Counted from the stretch's first letter, positions 1-6,524 are shown. The stretch is 8,843 nucleotides of DNA from a bacterium (GCA_030428825.1 JAUIEL010000259.1:1-8843), one strand, 5' to 3'. Made by a program: numbers and translations. Notes: generated from the sequence alone by a model not told the origin.

Positions 1-1
1 G

Positions 2-330
2 AGCGGCCTGCCCGGGCGCGCGCGATCACACCTCCACGCGGTGGACGGCGTGAATCTTTCCATCCAGGTCGGCGAGAGCGTCGGCCTCGTGGGAGAGTCC
101 GGGTGCGGCAAGTCCACCCTGGTGAAGCTCGTGTCGCGCCTCCTGAACCCCACCGACGGAGAGGTGCGCTTCCTCGGCGAGGACATCGGCTCCCACACCG
201 TGCGCGCCTTCGCGCGACGCCCCGAACGCGCGCGGATCCAGGTGGTGTTCCAGGACTCCGACGGCAGCCTGAACCCCCGCTACAAGGCCTTCGACTGCAT
301 CGCCGACCCGCTGCGCCGGCTGTCGCCCGA
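2..330 (+). pseudogene. Oligopeptide/dipeptide-type ABC transporter ATP-binding protein, fragment truncated at both ends
   Basis: This frame is open from the left edge and reads as the N-terminal half of an OppF/DppF-type ATPase, which energises peptide or nickel import at the inner membrane. A family-typical AVDGVNLSIQVGESVGLVGE lead-in precedes a perfect Walker A, GESGCGKST (92-118). The Q-loop segment VVFQDSDGSLNPRY follows, with its glutamine at 251-253, and then the family-like ADPLRRLSP. After about position 330 the family resemblance ends. The LSGGQ signature, Walker B and switch histidine do not appear in any forward frame, so no functional ATPase could come from this piece. The true start lies left of the window. 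The frame happens to stay open to 4630, but that continuation is an off-frame reading of the next gene. Family assignment is secure; whether the break is biological or an assembly error is not known. Confidence 0.82.
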
Positions 331-350
331 CGGCGGCCGCGCCGACGCGG

Positions 351-1418
351 GACGCCGATCCGGCCCGCCTCGATCTCGTCGTCCGTCCCGGCGACCCGTC
401 GGTTCGGGCGCCCGGACGGTCGGTCCGCCTCGACCGGGTCGACGCGCCGAGCAGCCTCGACCGCCTCGACCCGATCGAGCGGAGCGCCCGGCATCGCGTC
501 GCGCCGCGGCCGGGGGTCGTCTGGACGAAGCGGCCGAGCGAGGTGGTGGCGGACGCCCTCGCCGACACGCTCCGGCGGGCGGTCGGACCGACGGGGAGCG
601 TCCTGCGGGAGGGGAGCGTCCGTCCGGACGAGGTCGACGTCTCCGCGCGGATCCGGCGGTTCGAGCTCGACGCGACCGAGCGTCCGGCGGCGGCGCGGGT
701 CGAGCTGGAGGTGACCGTCGACGGGCGGAGTTCGCTGCTGGTCGGTCGGCGGGTGCCGGAGGCCGACGGGCCGGACGGGCTCGCGGACGCGTTCGCGGCG
801 GCGGTGGAGGAGGCGGTCGGCGGCGTCCCCGCGCTCGTCGGCGCGGCGCCGACCCTCCCCGACGAGCCGCTCCCCGAGCCCCCGCCGCTCGAGCGGTTCC
901 TCGCCCTCGAGACGCTGCCGCCGGCCGCCCGCGAGGCCGCCTGCGCGCTCCGGCTCGGCGTCGGGCGGCTCGCGGGCCCGGGCGGGGTCGATCGGCTCGA
1001 GCTCGCCCACCGGGACGACGGGCACGTGGTGGCGCTCGATTCCTCGCTCCGTTGGGAGCGGCGCCCCGCCGCGGCGGCCACCGACGGTCTGATCCGGGCG
1101 CTCGACGGGTCCGGGGCGTTCCCGGCCGGCGTGCTCGGGCCCGGGGCGCCGTCCGACCCGGAGCTCCGCCTGGCGGGGGCGGTCGAGAGATTCGATTTCG
1201 AACGGCGGGAAGGGGAGCGCGTCGCCGTCGTCTCCTTGCACCTCGAGCTCCGGCGTGGGGACGACGTCGTCCGGTTCCCCGCCGGGGGGACGGCGAACGT
1301 GCCGGCCGACGCGCCCCCGGCGCTCGCCGCCGCGATGGGGCGGGCGCTCTCCGCCGCGCTGGAGGCCGCCGTCGACGGCGCGTCCGACGCGGCGCGCCGC
1401 CTCGCGTCGGACGACTGA
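351..1418 (+). CDS. ABC-transport auxiliary (ABC_trans_aux-like) protein with two tandem domains, 5' end missing
   Basis: Family members are outer-membrane-associated lipoproteins that assist ABC exporters or Mla-like lipid transporters. The coding pattern in this frame is recognisable from about 351 (DADPARLDLVV), but the frame opens at 273 after a stop and has no ATG, GTG or TTG before GTG 543. That GTG lies inside the conserved WTKRPSEVVADAL motif, so it is not a genuine start. The signal peptide and lipobox are therefore absent. Unit 1 covers about 414-840 and unit 2 about 942-1385. They align without gaps around W-x-x-x-P (Trp codons at 522 and 1053), ADAL/TDGL, and IRRFEL (651) versus VERFDF (1182); each pair is exactly 531 bases apart. 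The stop lies 29 bases before the next gene's start, suggesting co-transcription. The family call is by motif recognition and moderately sure; the duplication is seen directly. Confidence 0.62.
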   Translation, partial: DADPARLDLVVRPGDPSVRAPGRSVRLDRVDAPSSLDRLDPIERSARHRVAPRPGVVWTKRPSEVVADALADTLRRAVGPTGSVLREGSVRPDEVDVSARIRRFELDATERPAAARVELEVTVDGRSSLLVGRRVPEADGPDGLADAFAAAVEEAVGGVPALVGAAPTLPDEPLPEPPPLERFLALETLPPAAREAACALRLGVGRLAGPGGVDRLELAHRDDGHVVALDSSLRWERRPAAAATDGLIRALDGSGAFPAGVLGPGAPSDPELRLAGAVERFDFERREGERVAVVSLHLELRRGDDVVRFPAGGTANVPADAPPALAAAMGRALSAALEAAVDGASDAARRLASDD

Positions 1419-1435
1419 GGCCGTATCATCGCGGC

Positions 1436-1441
1436 GGGAGG
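1436..1441 (+). promoter_or_regulatory. Ribosome binding site GGGAGG
   Basis: GGGAGG ends six bases before TTG 1448. It is the only good Shine-Dalgarno match near the lipoprotein signal peptide, and it decides the TTG as the start of the large lipoprotein over any upstream in-frame codon. Confidence 0.75.
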
Positions 1442-1447
1442 CCCTCC

Positions 1448-4400
1448 TTGATCGCACCGCTCCGACCCTCGCCACCGCCGGCCGCACCGCTCCTCGCCGC
1501 TCTCCTCGCCCTCCTCGTGATCGGCGCGGGGTGCCGCCGGCAGGACCAGATCGGCTCGATCACCCAGTACACCCGCGGCGGGGGCGGCGGCGACGGCGCG
1601 CAGGGGGGCGTCGCGGGCGCGGGGAAGGACGGAGTGATCGTCCTCGAGGCGCTGTTCACCGGGGCGCTCCTGTCGGACGGGCCGCCCGAGCTCGGCCAGC
1701 TCGCGCCGTCGAACGGCGAGGCGGACGTGCTGCCGACGACGCCGGTGATCGCGGTCTTCTCCGAGTCGGTCGACCCGGTGTCGGTGAACGCCGGGTCGTT
1801 CGTGCTGACCGGCGGCGGCGCGGGCGGACCGTTCGACATCCCGCTCCCCGTGGCGGCGGCCGTCGGCGTCGACCTCGCGACCGACGGGCGCGTCGCCGTC
1901 CTGCTGCCGACCGAGCCGCTCGAGCTCGGCGCGCAGTACTCGATCGACCTGACCGGCGTGACCGACCTCGAAGGGAACGCGCTGGTCGGCATGACGTCCG
2001 GCGGGGACGGCGACAACCCGTTCGGCGTCCCCGGCGGCGGGGGGGGGACGAGCCAGAGCTTCCAGACGTTCCTCCCGAACGGGTTCCAGCAGCCGCGGTT
2101 CGGCGTCATCGCGATGTACCCGCCGCCGGGCGACAAGTCGGCGAAGCGGGAGACGCTGATCCGACTCTTCTTCAACGCGCCGGTCGACGAGGCGACGGCG
2201 CAGACGGGCCTCTCGGTGCTCGTCGGCAACACGCCGGTCGCCGGCGACGTCGAGGTCCTCGGCGACGCCCGGATCGTGCAGTTCGTCGCCGACGCGCCGT
2301 ACCCGCTCGGCGCCGAGGTGAGCGTCCGGGTGGCGTCGGAGGTGCGGAGCGGACCGATCCCGAACCTCTTCCCGAACGGGCTCCCGCTCTCCGGCGGCGA
2401 CTTCGTCGAGACGTTCCGGATCCACTCGGTCCCGACGCCGTCGTCGATCCAGCTCCCCGGGAACACGCCGGTCCAGGTGGCGGGCGTGACGTTCGAGGGG
2501 TCGCTGACCCAGGAGAACCTCTCCGGCTTCCGGGCCGACGTGAAGGTGCCGAGCGGGACGCCGAACGCGGACTCGACGACGATCCTCTTCTTCCAGCCGA
2601 AGGGGGGCGGGACGTCGGCCGCGCGCGCGTTCACCAAAGAGAAGGGCGCCGGGAAGGTGCCGTTCGACGTGAACCTCGGCAAGGGGCCGGACAGCGCGGC
2701 GTTCGTCGACTCGGACGACTTCTTCCCGCCTCGGCCGATGGTGATCGGCGCGTTCGCCGAGCGTGGGAAGCTCCGCTCCCCGGTCGGTCCGCTCGAGCTC
2801 CCCCGGGTGTTCGTGAAGACGTCCGAGCCGGACGTCGTCTTCGGGCCGCCGAGCGAGGAGGACGCGCCGTACGAGTTCCGGACCGTGCTCGCCTCGCCGG
2901 CGATCTACGGGACGGCGACCGAGACGATCTCCGCGCTCCGCGCCGTCGTGAACGGCGCCGCGTTGCCGTCGACGCTCGACGCGCTGGCGCTCGGCGGGCC
3001 GGCCTCGGTGAACGACGACGAGCTCTTCTTCATGACCGGGACGCCGGTCGCGGCGGTCCCCGGCGGCGAGCTCGGCGCCGGACCGCGCTTCCTCCCGCTC
3101 CCGATCGACGAGCTCTCGATCACCGACATCGTCGGGAACCAGCGCGTGGTCCGCGCGCCGGACGCCGGGGCGATCCACTTCGAGGGTTCGCTCGGCGGTC
3201 CGCTCGAACCGACCGCCCTCGAGCACCTGCGCGTGCGGGTCGTCGCCGCCGACACGCTCCTCCCGCTGAAGAACGTCGAGGTCCGGCTCGACACGTTCCC
3301 GTTCGACGTCGGGAACACCCCGATGGTGAAGAAGACCGGGAAGAAGGGGGAGGCGGTCTTCCCGGACACGTCGGGCCTCGGGGTTCGCGTGCTCCTGACC
3401 GCCGCGAAGGCGGGGTACGACCCGTTCACGGTCGCCGGGTTCGCCAACCCCGCGTTCGGCGACGCGGCCGGCGTCGGGCTCGTCCTGGAGAAGACGGACC
3501 TCCCGCGCCTCCAGGTCGGCGTCTTCACGTCGAACGACGTCCCGAACATCGGCGCCGACCCGGCCGAGGCGTTCGTCGCCAGCGCGGCGAGTTCGGGGCG
3601 GCCGGCGTCGGGGAAGAACCCGACCGTCGCGGACTCGCGTTTCTTCGTCGACGAGCTCGACGACGGGACGGAGACGTACCTCCGGGTCGAGCCGGCGCGG
3701 CCGTTCGTCGTGGCGAGCATGGAGCACGACGGGGCGGAGATCTACGTCCATCAGCAGAGCTCGGTCCTCGCGCGGACGGACGACCTGTCGCTCGGGTTCG
3801 ACTACCTGGAGCCGGGCGGGACCATGGACTTCGCGCAGTCGTTCGCGAACACGGTGATCGCAGAGGCCGACGTCACGGCCGCGGGGATCACGCTGCCCCC
3901 GGCGGAGGTCACCGTCGCCCGCCTCGTCGGGACGCTCCCGGGGCTCCCCGACGTCTTCCCGGTCTCGTTTTCTCCGATGCCGATCCTCCCCGGCGGAGGC
4001 CTCCGGACGCTGTTCGCGCCGATCCCGCCGTCGCTCTGGGAGAACGAGGCGCTTCCGGACGTCGATCCGGCGTACGAGCTGCTGTTCCAGCCGACGGCCG
4101 GGACGACGCCGTTGCCGCCGAGCGAGGCGGAGCTGGAGGGGACGTTCCGCCTGGAGATCGAGGCGGCGGAGACCCTGACCACCCGGCTGACGCGGCACCG
4201 CGCGGCGCTCGACTTCATCCCGGAGACCGAGGCGAAGACCGCCGAGCCGATCCGCCTGCCGAAGGTGCCGCTGGTCCAGCAGGAGATCGGCACGTCCCAC
4301 CCGCTGGTGATCCAGTTCGACACGAGCGGGGGGAGCGAGGACTTCGCGGCGGGGAGGTCGCTCGCGCGCGTCGTCCTCCGGCCGGTCGGCGCCGACGTCC

Positions 4401-4630
4401 GGTGGACGGTCCTCGTCGACGGGGACGCGGCGGGGCTGGCGCCGGGGGCGTTCGCGTTCCCGAACCTCGCGCTCGACCCGTTCGATCAGGTCGGCGAGGT
4501 CGAGGTGACGGTCGAGGCGATCGAGATGCCGGTCGGCTTCGACTTCGACGCGTTCACGTTCTCGGACGTCGAGCGGGCGCACCGGCGGCTGTCGCGTTCG
4601 GAGACGATGACCTTCGACACCACGCCATGA
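1448..4630 (+). CDS. Large lipoprotein with SbsA/Big_5 Ig-like domains and a carboxypeptidase-regulatory-like domain
   Basis: Predicted envelope or surface lipoprotein of 1060 residues; function unknown. The TTG start is chosen from the GGGAGG site and because it begins a clear signal peptide (Arg6, then a Leu/Ala-rich core, then VIGAGC). Cys29 is the lipidation residue and the only cysteine I find in the protein; Gly at -3 of the lipobox is slightly unusual. A Gly-rich linker follows (about residues 40-60). A Big_5 domain at about 81-178 carries the hallmark P-x-N-G...VFSESVD opening and the YSIDLTGVTDLEGN ending. A second, more divergent copy lies at about 218-300 (MYPPPGD...RLFFNAPVD). A carboxypeptidase-regulatory/CnaB-like beta-sandwich at about 590-680 is suggested by LKNVEVRLDT and the KAGYDPFTV strand. 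The rest is beta-rich but unrecognised. The stop overlaps the queC start by ATGA. An adhesive, scaffold or binding role is inference; no catalytic motif is visible. Confidence 0.8.
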   Translation: MIAPLRPSPPPAAPLLAALLALLVIGAGCRRQDQIGSITQYTRGGGGGDGAQGGVAGAGKDGVIVLEALFTGALLSDGPPELGQLAPSNGEADVLPTTPVIAVFSESVDPVSVNAGSFVLTGGGAGGPFDIPLPVAAAVGVDLATDGRVAVLLPTEPLELGAQYSIDLTGVTDLEGNALVGMTSGGDGDNPFGVPGGGGGTSQSFQTFLPNGFQQPRFGVIAMYPPPGDKSAKRETLIRLFFNAPVDEATAQTGLSVLVGNTPVAGDVEVLGDARIVQFVADAPYPLGAEVSVRVASEVRSGPIPNLFPNGLPLSGGDFVETFRIHSVPTPSSIQLPGNTPVQVAGVTFEGSLTQENLSGFRADVKVPSGTPNADSTTILFFQPKGGGTSAARAFTKEKGAGKVPFDVNLGKGPDSAAFVDSDDFFPPRPMVIGAFAERGKLRSPVGPLELPRVFVKTSEPDVVFGPPSEEDAPYEFRTVLASPAIYGTATETISALRAVVNGAALPSTLDALALGGPASVNDDELFFMTGTPVAAVPGGELGAGPRFLPLPIDELSITDIVGNQRVVRAPDAGAIHFEGSLGGPLEPTALEHLRVRVVAADTLLPLKNVEVRLDTFPFDVGNTPMVKKTGKKGEAVFPDTSGLGVRVLLTAAKAGYDPFTVAGFANPAFGDAAGVGLVLEKTDLPRLQVGVFTSNDVPNIGADPAEAFVASAASSGRPASGKNPTVADSRFFVDELDDGTETYLRVEPARPFVVASMEHDGAEIYVHQQSSVLARTDDLSLGFDYLEPGGTMDFAQSFANTVIAEADVTAAGITLPPAEVTVARLVGTLPGLPDVFPVSFSPMPILPGGGLRTLFAPIPPSLWENEALPDVDPAYELLFQPTAGTTPLPPSEAELEGTFRLEIEAAETLTTRLTRHRAALDFIPETEAKTAEPIRLPKVPLVQQEIGTSHPLVIQFDTSGGSEDFAAGRSLARVVLRPVGADVRWTVLVDGDAAGLAPGAFAFPNLALDPFDQVGEVEVTVEAIEMPVGFDFDAFTFSDVERAHRRLSRSETMTFDTTP

Positions 4631-5337
4631 CCGCGGTCGCGCTCCTCTCGGGCGGCCTCGACTCGACCGTCGCGACCGCCGCCGCGCACCGCGAGGTCGG
4701 CGTCGCGCTCGCGCTCGCGGTCGACTACGGGCAGCGGGCCGCGGCGCGCGAGCTCGAGGCGTCGCGCGGCGTCGCCGCGGCGCTCGGCGTGCCGCACCGG
4801 ACGGTCTCGCTCGACTTCCTCGCCGACGTGACCGGGACGGCGCTCGTCGATCCGGACGCCGCGATGCCGCGCCCGGACGACGCGTCCCTCGACGACGCGG
4901 CGGGGGCGGCGGCGGACTCGATGGCGGCGGTCTGGGTGCCGAACCGGAACGGGCTGTTCGTCGCCGTGGCCGCGACGTTCGCGGAGGGGCTCGGAGCCGA
5001 TTCCGTCGTGGTCGGGTTCAACCGGGAGGAGGCGGCGACGTTCCCGGACAACTCCGGGGAGTTCGTCGATCGGACGAACGCGGCGCTCGCGCTCTCCACC
5101 CGGAACGGCGTCCGCGTCGTTTCCCCGACCGCGGGGCTCGACAAGGAGGGGATCGTTCGGCTGGGATACGATCTGGACGCGCCGCTGGCGCTCGTCTGGT
5201 CGTGTTACGAGGGCCGGGATCGGCCGTGCGGGACCTGCGAGTCGTGTCGGCGGCTCGCCCGCGCGCTCGACCGCGCCGGTCGACGCCAGAGGTTCGAGGA
5301 GGAGTGGAACCGTGCCCACCAGAGCACCGAGGATTGA
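4627..5337 (+). CDS. queC: 7-cyano-7-deazaguanine (preQ0) synthase QueC
   Basis: QueC is a cytosolic enzyme that uses ATP and ammonia to turn 7-carboxy-7-deazaguanine into preQ0, the precursor of queuosine in tRNA and of deazaguanine DNA modifications. The 236-residue length is normal for the family. Visible motifs are the PP-loop LLSGGLDSTV (6-15), DYGQR (33-37), VPNRN (104-108), and the zinc site Cys193, Cys201, Cys204, Cys207 in SCYEG...CGTCESC. The substrate segment reads GFNREEAATFPDNS instead of the NxxDYSGYPDC form of the E. coli enzyme, so this is a divergent subtype; active-site residues nonetheless look intact. The ATG overlaps the previous stop (ATGA) and has no strong ribosome site, so it is probably translationally coupled to the large lipoprotein. 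Its 3' end overlaps the next gene by 26 bases. No queD, queE, queF or tgt is in the window. Identity is secure; its placement in a lipoprotein cluster is unexplained. Confidence 0.95.
   Translation: MTAVALLSGGLDSTVATAAAHREVGVALALAVDYGQRAAARELEASRGVAAALGVPHRTVSLDFLADVTGTALVDPDAAMPRPDDASLDDAAGAAADSMAAVWVPNRNGLFVAVAATFAEGLGADSVVVGFNREEAATFPDNSGEFVDRTNAALALSTRNGVRVVSPTAGLDKEGIVRLGYDLDAPLALVWSCYEGRDRPCGTCESCRRLARALDRAGRRQRFEEEWNRAHQSTED
5297..5302 (+). promoter_or_regulatory. Ribosome binding site AGGAGG inside queC
   Basis: AGGAGG lies inside the last codons of queC, nine bases before GTG 5312. It fixes that GTG as the start of the small lipoprotein and implies independent re-initiation on a shared transcript. 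Confidence 0.65.
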
Positions 5338-5926
5338 GGTCCCGACCGCCTGCGCCGCCCTGCTGATCGGGCTGGCGGGCTGCGCGGGGACGCCGCCGAG
5401 ACCGTACGACGCGCCGCCGCCGTACCGGAGCACGCGCCTCGATCCGCAGGCGGCGATCGAGCTGGCGGTCCTCCCGCCGGCGTCCGTCCCGAACTTCTCC
5501 CCGGCGGACGGGCGGCTCCTGGTCGAGCACGCGTACGACGAGCTGATGGAGAAGGGGTACACCCCGCTCCACCCGGGGCACGTCGAGTCGCGGCTCGCCG
5601 AGATCCTCCCGGCCGCGCGCGAGCGAGGGACCGGGCCGGCGCCCCTCGGCGCGCTGAAGGGCGTGCTGCCGGCGGACGCGTACCTCGAGATCGACGTCGC
5701 GTCGGTGAAGGTCGTGCCGGGCATCCGTCCCGCCGTCTACCGCATCGACACCACGGCGACGCTGGTCGACGGCCAGGACGGGGAAACCCTTTTCCAGCAG
5801 CATCTTCCGCTTACGTACGAGGTCGAGTACGCGGCCGATCGGACGCTCCCGCGGGGGACGCTGGACGAGCTCCTGCGGCGCCACGTCGCGAGGCTGCTGG
5901 CCGGTCTCCCGGCGCGACGCACCTGA
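5312..5926 (+). CDS. Small lipoprotein, possibly GNA1162 (DUF799)-like
   Basis: A 204-residue predicted lipoprotein. The GTG start follows AGGAGG by nine bases and gives a signal peptide with a basic N-region (Arg4, Arg7), a hydrophobic core and the lipobox LAGC, lipidated at Cys24. A Pro/Tyr-rich linker follows to about residue 45. The mature domain starts with a buried strand ELAVLPPAS (50-58), then HAYDELMEKGYTPLHPGHVESRLAE, ADAYLEIDVASVKVV and a strand TTATLVDGQDGETLFQQHL. This order resembles GNA1162/DUF799 and CsgG/TolB-N-like lipoproteins: LPP near the N-terminus, a helix ending in GY, a DA-Y-I strand, then ...A-LVD...G. The match is by pattern only and is weak to moderate. No enzymatic motif is seen. 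It overlaps queC by 26 bases and is the last gene before the rpsO leader, so it likely closes the lipoprotein-queC transcription unit. Confidence 0.7.
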   Translation: MPTRAPRIEVPTACAALLIGLAGCAGTPPRPYDAPPPYRSTRLDPQAAIELAVLPPASVPNFSPADGRLLVEHAYDELMEKGYTPLHPGHVESRLAEILPAARERGTGPAPLGALKGVLPADAYLEIDVASVKVVPGIRPAVYRIDTTATLVDGQDGETLFQQHLPLTYEVEYAADRTLPRGTLDELLRRHVARLLAGLPARRT

Positions 5927-5941
5927 CGGAGGGCGCCCGTC
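5925..5941 (+). terminator. Weak hairpin over the stop codon; possible transcript end of the lipoprotein cluster
   Basis: GACGG (5925-5929) pairs with CCGTC (5937-5941) around a seven-base loop, starting in the stop codon of the small lipoprotein. There is no T tract after it, so intrinsic termination is uncertain. It may act as an RNA-stability element or be a chance product of the base composition. Confidence 0.25.
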
Positions 5942-6001
5942 GTCGACGCGGAGGGGAAAACTCGCCGCAAGACGCTTCCGTCGCCGGAGGAGAGTCGTTA
6001 G

Positions 6002-6058
6002 GCTCCCCCGCGAATACGAACTGAGTGAAGAGGATCGGGTGGCCGGGAGCGGGTCACC
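6002..6058 (+). promoter_or_regulatory. rpsO leader with hairpin and potential pseudoknot
   Basis: Seen: GGTGGCC (6038-6044) pairs with GGTCACC (6052-6058) as a seven-pair stem containing one G-U pair (6042 with 6054) stacked on G-C pairs. Its loop contains GGGAGC (6045-6050), the exact complement of GCTCCC (6002-6007), which allows a loop-upstream pseudoknot. The stem ends 14 bases before the rpsO ATG and abuts the only weak ribosome-site candidate, AGG at 6059-6061. Known: S15 represses its own translation by binding structured rpsO leaders that differ between phyla, and it recognises adjacent G-U/G-C pairs in 16S rRNA. Inferred: this is an S15 autoregulatory leader. The rest of 5927-6072 holds no gene, and I see no convincing -35/-10 pair in it. 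Confidence 0.4.
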
Positions 6059-6072
6059 AGGCGGACACCAAG

Positions 6073-6342
6073 ATGACCCTGACCGTCGCAGACAAGGCGA
6101 AGATCATCGACGCCTACAAGCAGCACGACAGCGACACGGGCTCCACCGAAGTCCAGATCGCGATTCTCACGACGCGGATCCGGCAGCTCACGGAGCACCT
6201 GAAGACGCACAAGAAGGATCACGCCTCGCGTCGTGGACTGCTGATGATGGTCGGGCGGAGGTCGAAGTACCTCCGCTACCTGCGTGGTACGGACGAGAAC
6301 AAGTACCGCGACATGCTGAAGCGGCTCGAACTGCGCCGCTGA
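6073..6342 (+). CDS. rpsO: 30S ribosomal protein S15
   Basis: S15 binds the central domain of 16S rRNA early in 30S assembly. The 89-residue length equals the bacterial standard. The S15 hallmarks are present in order: DTGSTEVQ (21-28), then LTEHLKTHKKDHASRRGLL, then RRSKYLRYLRG and the C-terminal RLELRR. His42, Asp49 and Ser52, equivalent to the residues known to contact the G-U/G-C motif of 16S rRNA, are kept. ATG 6073 is chosen because it reproduces the family N-terminus; an in-frame GTG at 6025 would add 16 unrelated residues encoded by the leader hairpin. The Shine-Dalgarno is weak (AGG, 11 bases away), consistent with translational control through the leader. It is followed by pnp, the common rpsO-pnp arrangement. 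Confidence 0.97.
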   Translation: MTLTVADKAKIIDAYKQHDSDTGSTEVQIAILTTRIRQLTEHLKTHKKDHASRRGLLMMVGRRSKYLRYLRGTDENKYRDMLKRLELRR

Positions 6343-6384
6343 AGGCGTCGTCGATGCCGAAGACGCGACTCCGTCCGTCGCCCC

Positions 6385-6402
6385 CGGGAGCCGAGGCTCC
6401 CG
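6385..6402 (+). terminator. Terminator-like hairpin downstream of rpsO
   Basis: CGGGAGC (6385-6391) pairs perfectly with GCTCCCG (6396-6402) around the tetraloop CGAG, 42 bases after the rpsO stop. The downstream sequence is C/T-rich, not a T run, so it is at most a partial terminator or attenuator. In E. coli a terminator occupies the same rpsO-pnp interval, leaking some transcription into pnp. Confidence 0.45.
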
Positions 6403-6485
6403 CCCCCTCTCCGATCCCCCCTTCACTCCGCGCGCCGCGGCGGACCGTGGCGTGCCCCGCTAGGGAACCCACGTCCAGTTGATTC

Positions 6486-6524
6486 GGGGTGTCTCCCGTT
6501 CCGGAAGTGCCGGAGGAGAACCCC
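6486..6524 (+). promoter_or_regulatory. Long interrupted hairpin between rpsO and pnp, candidate RNase III processing site
   Basis: Three stacked helices can form one arm: GGGGT (6486-6490) with ACCCC (6520-6524), TCTCC (6492-6496) with GGAGA (6515-6519), and TCCGG (6500-6504) with CCGGA (6510-6514). That is 15 pairs, closed by the loop AAGTG and interrupted by one single-base bulge (6491) and one three-base bulge (6497-6499). In E. coli, RNase III cleaves a double-stranded arm in the pnp leader and PNPase then destabilises its own message. The equivalent role here is inference from position and shape. Confidence 0.45.

Noticed and set aside
103..714. Alternative + strand frame over the ATPase/auxiliary join
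   Set aside because: I looked for the missing LSGGQ and Walker B of the ATPase here as evidence of a simple frameshift; the frame has neither and is Arg/Ser-rich noise.
26..4582. A 1518-codon open frame on the - strand
   Set aside because: Its product is a monotonous Arg/Asp/Glu/Val-rich string antisense to well-supported + strand genes; it is open only because GC-rich codons give few antisense stops.
1255..4626. Long + strand open frame leading into queC from 1255
   Set aside because: The part before 4627 is Arg-rich off-frame sequence with no domain. QueC homology starts exactly at ATG 4627.
5990..6020. GTTAGG or GAATAC as a -10 box for rpsO
   Set aside because: Neither has a credible -35 at proper spacing, so I do not call a promoter, though one probably lies in 5927-6036.
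6025..6072. Upstream GTG as the rpsO start
   Set aside because: It would translate the leader hairpin and add 16 residues absent from S15 proteins; ATG 6073 gives the standard 89-residue form.
6479..6510. TTGATT at 6479-6484 as a -35 element for a pnp promoter
   Set aside because: No -10-like hexamer lies 16-18 bases downstream; that region is the GC-rich stem of the 6486-6524 hairpin.
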